Below, piece by piece: positions 12,200-14,690 of a DNA stretch of 14,690 bases. The stretch is taken from positions 1 to 14,690 of the forward strand of contig JANNKX010000267.1 in assembly GCA_031396505.1 (NCBI GenBank), in the 5' to 3' direction. Positions within the stretch are counted from its first letter, which is position 1. Every line of letters starts with the position of its first letter. The notes beneath the pieces were generated by a model. That model worked only from the letters and a program-made list of their open reading frames with translations, was not told the origin of the DNA and searched no databases. The position numbers and the translations under genes were made by a program. Source of the DNA: JAAFHS01 sp031396505. GTDB taxonomy: Bacteria > Pseudomonadota > Alphaproteobacteria > Rhodobacterales > Rhodobacteraceae.

Positions 12200-13009
12200 T
12201 TGGCGCATATTATTGTTGTGGGCAACGAAAAGGGCGGGTCGGGCAAATCGACGACCAGCATGCATATCGCCACGGCATTGGCGCGGATGGGGTACCGGGT
12301 TGGTGCGCTTGATCTTGATCTGCGGCAGAAAAGTTTCGGGCGCTATGTGGAAAACCGGGTGGCTTACCTCGCGCGGATGGGGTTGAGCCTGCCATCCCCG
12401 GAGTACCGCGACCTGCCCGAGGCGGATATGGCGCGGCTGGCACCGGGGGAAAACGTCTATGACCACCGCCTGTCAGCGGCGATTGCGGCGATGGAGCCGG
12501 AGAAAGATTTCATCATCATCGACTGTCCCGGATCGCATACGCGGCTGTCACAGGTGGCGCATTCGCTGGCCGATACGCTGGTGACGCCGCTGAATGACAG
12601 TTTCGTGGATTTTGATCTGCTGGCGCGGATGGATATGGAAACGGGGCGCGTCAAAGGCCCCAGCATCTATGCCGAAATGGTGTGGAGCGCGCGGCAGTTG
12701 CGGGCCCAAGCCGGGCTGAAGCCGATCGACTGGATCGTGCTGCGCAACCGGCTGGGGGCGCAGCAGATGCATAACAAGCGCAAGGTGGGCGAGGCGCTGG
12801 AAGATCTGTCGCGCCGGATCGGGTTTCGTGTGGCACCGGGCTTTGCGGAAAGGGTGATTTTCCGCGAGCTGTTTCCGCGCGGTCTGACGGTGATGGATCT
12901 GAAGGACACGGGCGTTGACGTGTTGAACCTGTCAAACGTGGCGGCCCGGCAGGAGGTGCGCGATCTGATGACCGCGCTGCGCCTGCCCGGCGTCAGTGTT
13001 GAAATCTGA
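12200..13009 (+). CDS. mipZ: Cell-division positioning ATPase MipZ (ParA family)
   Basis: 269 aa, near the Caulobacter MipZ length. MipZ dimers spread from polar ParB, bind DNA and block FtsZ polymerisation, so the Z-ring forms at midcell. Seen: the deviant Walker A KGGSGKST (11-18) with signature Lys11; ALDLDLRQKSF (36-46), where Asp40 aligns with the Caulobacter hydrolysis residue Asp42; Walker B-like FIIIDCPGSH (104-113); LNDSFVDFDLL (131-141), DWIVLRNRL (177-185) and RELFPRGLTVMDL (222-234), all features that set MipZ apart from ordinary ParA. The start is TTG: an in-frame stop (TGA, 12185-12187) leaves no ATG or GTG before the P-loop, and a G-run SD is 6 nt upstream. Partner parA/parB genes are not in the window. 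Confidence 0.95.
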   Translation: MAHIIVVGNEKGGSGKSTTSMHIATALARMGYRVGALDLDLRQKSFGRYVENRVAYLARMGLSLPSPEYRDLPEADMARLAPGENVYDHRLSAAIAAMEPEKDFIIIDCPGSHTRLSQVAHSLADTLVTPLNDSFVDFDLLARMDMETGRVKGPSIYAEMVWSARQLRAQAGLKPIDWIVLRNRLGAQQMHNKRKVGEALEDLSRRIGFRVAPGFAERVIFRELFPRGLTVMDLKDTGVDVLNLSNVAARQEVRDLMTALRLPGVSVEI

Positions 13010-13139
13010 ACGCGGACTGCCCGGCGCGCGGCAGGGCCTGCGCATTGCGGCGTCCCATGGTCATCATCCGCGATTCAAAACGTTCGTCGATGACTTCTTT
13101 TGGGCCAAAGCCGAAGCGGGCGAGAAGTTTGGTCAGCAT
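12993..13139 (-). CDS. Possible 48-aa protein, unknown function, convergent with mipZ
   Basis: On the minus strand ATG 13139 opens a 48-codon frame, MLTKLLARFGFGPKEVIDER..., with a Met-rich middle (SRMMTMGRRNAQ) and a stop (TGA) at 12993-12995, so it overlaps the end of mipZ by 17 bp. An in-frame ATG at 13148 would add three residues. A purine-rich SD (GGAAGG) precedes both: 9 nt before the 13139 start and directly abutting the 13148 start. The peptide looks amphipathic and basic, like a small soluble or membrane-associated protein. No family is recognised. The plus-strand frame over the same bases has a less protein-like composition. Support rests on the SD and amino-acid make-up only. Confidence 0.4.
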   Translation of the reverse strand: MLTKLLARFGFGPKEVIDERFESRMMTMGRRNAQALPRAGQSAFRFQH

Positions 13140-13278
13140 GGTTGGCATCCTTCCTTTGGTCCGTTGTTAACCTCGTTATGATGACCGCTTGGGGCGGAAA
13201 TTTGGCGTGGGCAGGGTCATGCTGAGGCCGTATCTTGCGGAAGGCGTGGCAGGAAAACGCGAAGAAGGGGTAAACATC

Positions 13279-14690
13279 ATGGCAAATCCGTTATTTGACG
13301 CGCTGTTTGCACCAATCGCGCGGCGGTCGGGGCCGTTGATGGTTCTGGCCGACGGGCAGACGATATCGGGGCAGGCATTTTACGGCATGGTGGCACGGCA
13401 GGCGCATGCGCTGCGGGCGGCGGGGGTGCGGGCGGGCGACCGGGTGGCGGTGCAGGTGACAAAATCGCCTGCGGCGCTTGCGACCTATGGGGCCTGCGTG
13501 GCGTTGGGGGCGGTGTATCTGCCGTTGAATACGGCCTATACGCCGGGCGAGATCGGGTATTTTCTGGGGGATGCGACGCCTGCGGTGTTTGTCTGCGACC
13601 CGGACGGGGTGGTCGCGCTGACGCCGCTGGCGGGCGGGGCGCACGTGATGACGATGGACGCGCGGGGGGCGGGCAGCCTTGCAGAGCGGGCGGCGGGGAT
13701 GCCCGCGACGTTTGCGGCGGTGGACCGGGGCGCGGACGATCTGGCGGCACTGCTGTATACATCGGGCACGACGGGGCGGTCGAAGGGGGCGATGCTTTCG
13801 CAGGGAAACCTGCTGTCCAACGCGCAGGTGCTGGTCGATGCGTGGCGGTTTACGGACGCCGATGTGCTGCTGCATGCGCTGCCGATGTTTCATACGCACG
13901 GGTTGTTTGTGGCCAGCAATGTCAGCCTTTTGTCGGGTGGGCAGATGATTTTTCTGCCGGGGTTTGATGTGGACACGGTGCTGCGGTTTCTGCCGCAGGC
14001 ATCCGTGATGATGGGGGTGCCCACGTTTTACACGCGGCTGTTGGCGGAGGCGCGGTTTGATCGGGCGCTGGTGGGACAGATGCGGCTGTTTGTATCGGGG
14101 TCGGCACCGTTGCTGGCAGAGACGCACCGGGCCTTTGCGGCGCGGACGGGGCATGTGATTTTGGAACGCTACGGGATGACCGAGACGAACATGAACACGT
14201 CAAATCCGTATGACGGGGAACGGCGGGCGGGGACGGTGGGGATGGCGCTGCCGGGGGTGGAGGTGCGGCTGGAGGGTGGCGTGATCGAGGTGCGCGGGCC
14301 AAACGTGTTTCAGGGGTACTGGCAGATGCCGGAAAAGACGGCGGAGGAATTGCGGCCCGATGGCTGGTTCATCACGGGCGATCTGGGGCGCATGGACGCG
14401 GATGGGTATCTGGAGATTGTGGGGCGGGCGAAGGATCTGGTGATCACGGGGGGCTATAACGTTTATCCGCGCGAGGTGGAGTTGGCGCTGGATGCGGTGC
14501 CGGGGGTGGTTGAGTCGGCGGTGATCGGCGTGCCGCATGGGGATTTCGGCGAAGCGGTGTTTGCGGTGATCGTGGGGGACGTGGCGGTGGCGGACTGCCT
14601 GGGCGCGGTGGCGGGGGGGCTGGCGCGATTCAAGCAACCCCAAGCGGGGGTGGTGGTGGACGCGCTGCCGCGCAATGCGATGGGCAAGGT
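13279..14690 (+). CDS. matB: Malonyl-CoA synthetase (MatB), 3' end cut by the window
   Basis: 470 complete codons from ATG 13279 run off the right edge. MatB activates malonate with ATP and joins it to CoA; other AMP-forming acyl-CoA synthetases are the alternative. Seen: the P-loop-like TSGTTGRSKGAML (161-173); HALPMFHTHGLF, typical of MatB; ERYGMTETNMNTSNPY (296-311), strongly MatB-like, with the Arg-Arg that follows placed where family members recognise the malonate carboxylate; GWFITGDLG (362-370); GRAKDLVITGGYNVYP (382-397); and PRNAMGK with catalytic Lys470 two bases before the edge. By family length roughly 30 residues are missing. SD GAAGGGG (13264-13270) is 8 nt from the ATG. Third codon positions are overwhelmingly G, more than in neighbours. 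No matA/matC partner is visible. Confidence 0.93.
   Translation, partial: MANPLFDALFAPIARRSGPLMVLADGQTISGQAFYGMVARQAHALRAAGVRAGDRVAVQVTKSPAALATYGACVALGAVYLPLNTAYTPGEIGYFLGDATPAVFVCDPDGVVALTPLAGGAHVMTMDARGAGSLAERAAGMPATFAAVDRGADDLAALLYTSGTTGRSKGAMLSQGNLLSNAQVLVDAWRFTDADVLLHALPMFHTHGLFVASNVSLLSGGQMIFLPGFDVDTVLRFLPQASVMMGVPTFYTRLLAEARFDRALVGQMRLFVSGSAPLLAETHRAFAARTGHVILERYGMTETNMNTSNPYDGERRAGTVGMALPGVEVRLEGGVIEVRGPNVFQGYWQMPEKTAEELRPDGWFITGDLGRMDADGYLEIVGRAKDLVITGGYNVYPREVELALDAVPGVVESAVIGVPHGDFGEAVFAVIVGDVAVADCLGAVAGGLARFKQPQAGVVVDALPRNAMGK

Noticed and set aside
12996..13181. Plus-strand 61-codon ORF after mipZ
   Set aside because: It starts within the mipZ end without an SD. The minus-strand frame over the same bases has a better SD and composition.
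13291..14154. Long minus-strand frame of 287 codons opposite matB
   Set aside because: An Arg/His/Pro-rich shadow of a clearly recognised synthetase; caused by the G-rich third positions.
1..14690. CRISPR arrays, insertion sequences, tRNA or rRNA genes
   Set aside because: No spaced repeats, transposase motifs, terminal inverted repeats or tRNA/rRNA signatures were found on reading both strands; a short or divergent element could still be missed by eye.

Overview
The window looks like core chromosome of an alphaproteobacterium of the Rhodobacterales (Roseobacter/Rhodobacter type). The DNA is GC-rich with strongly GC-biased third codon positions. The order ffh - (GNATs) - chorismate mutase - rpsP - ... 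- rimM - ... - trmD - rplS - rpmE, TrmD with an N-terminal extension, a cysteine-free L31 and a MipZ-type division ATPase all fit that group. This placement is from recognised protein families and gene order; no database search was possible.

Layout. (1) Positions 1-183, minus strand: the start of an AT-rich trypsin-like peptidase gene that runs off the left edge and differs in composition from everything else. (2) 366-2469, minus: a two-gene unit, a universal stress protein followed by a secreted trypsin-like serine protease with a peptidoglycan-binding-like N-terminus. (3) 2545-3426, minus: a LysR-type regulator, divergent from a small two-helix membrane protein at 3526-4005. (4) 4233-7611, plus: ffh, then three tandem GNAT acetyltransferases joined by ATGA stop/start overlaps, an 18-codon bridging ORF and an AroQ-type chorismate mutase. 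(5) 7659-12051, plus: the ribosome-maturation cluster rpsP, bluB, a small membrane protein, rimM, a multi-spanning membrane protein, trmD, rplS and rpmE, closed by a textbook intrinsic terminator at 12081-12107. (6) 12200-13009, plus: mipZ with a TTG start. (7) 12993-13139, minus: a possible 48-aa protein. (8) 13279 to the right edge, plus: malonyl-CoA synthetase (matB), cut off just after its catalytic lysine.

How they work together. Sections 4 and 5 form a translation and protein-export block: the SRP GTPase, ribosomal proteins S16, L19 and L31, a 16S maturation factor and a tRNA m1G37 methyltransferase. Metabolic genes (chorismate mutase, the vitamin B12 lower-ligand enzyme BluB) and unassigned membrane proteins sit inside it. 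rplS has its own near-consensus promoter, followed by a leader of about 210 nt that holds a candidate 33-codon upstream ORF and competing hairpins next to the rplS Shine-Dalgarno (SD) site.

Most of the window is orthodox chromosome. I do not see a defence system, CRISPR array, transposon or prophage. The observations most worth checking are the rplS leader and its upstream ORF, the structured ffh leader, the GNAT triplication with its possible relic fourth copy, the repeats around the trmD start, the unlisted small minus-strand ORF, and the AT-rich peptidase gene at the left edge.
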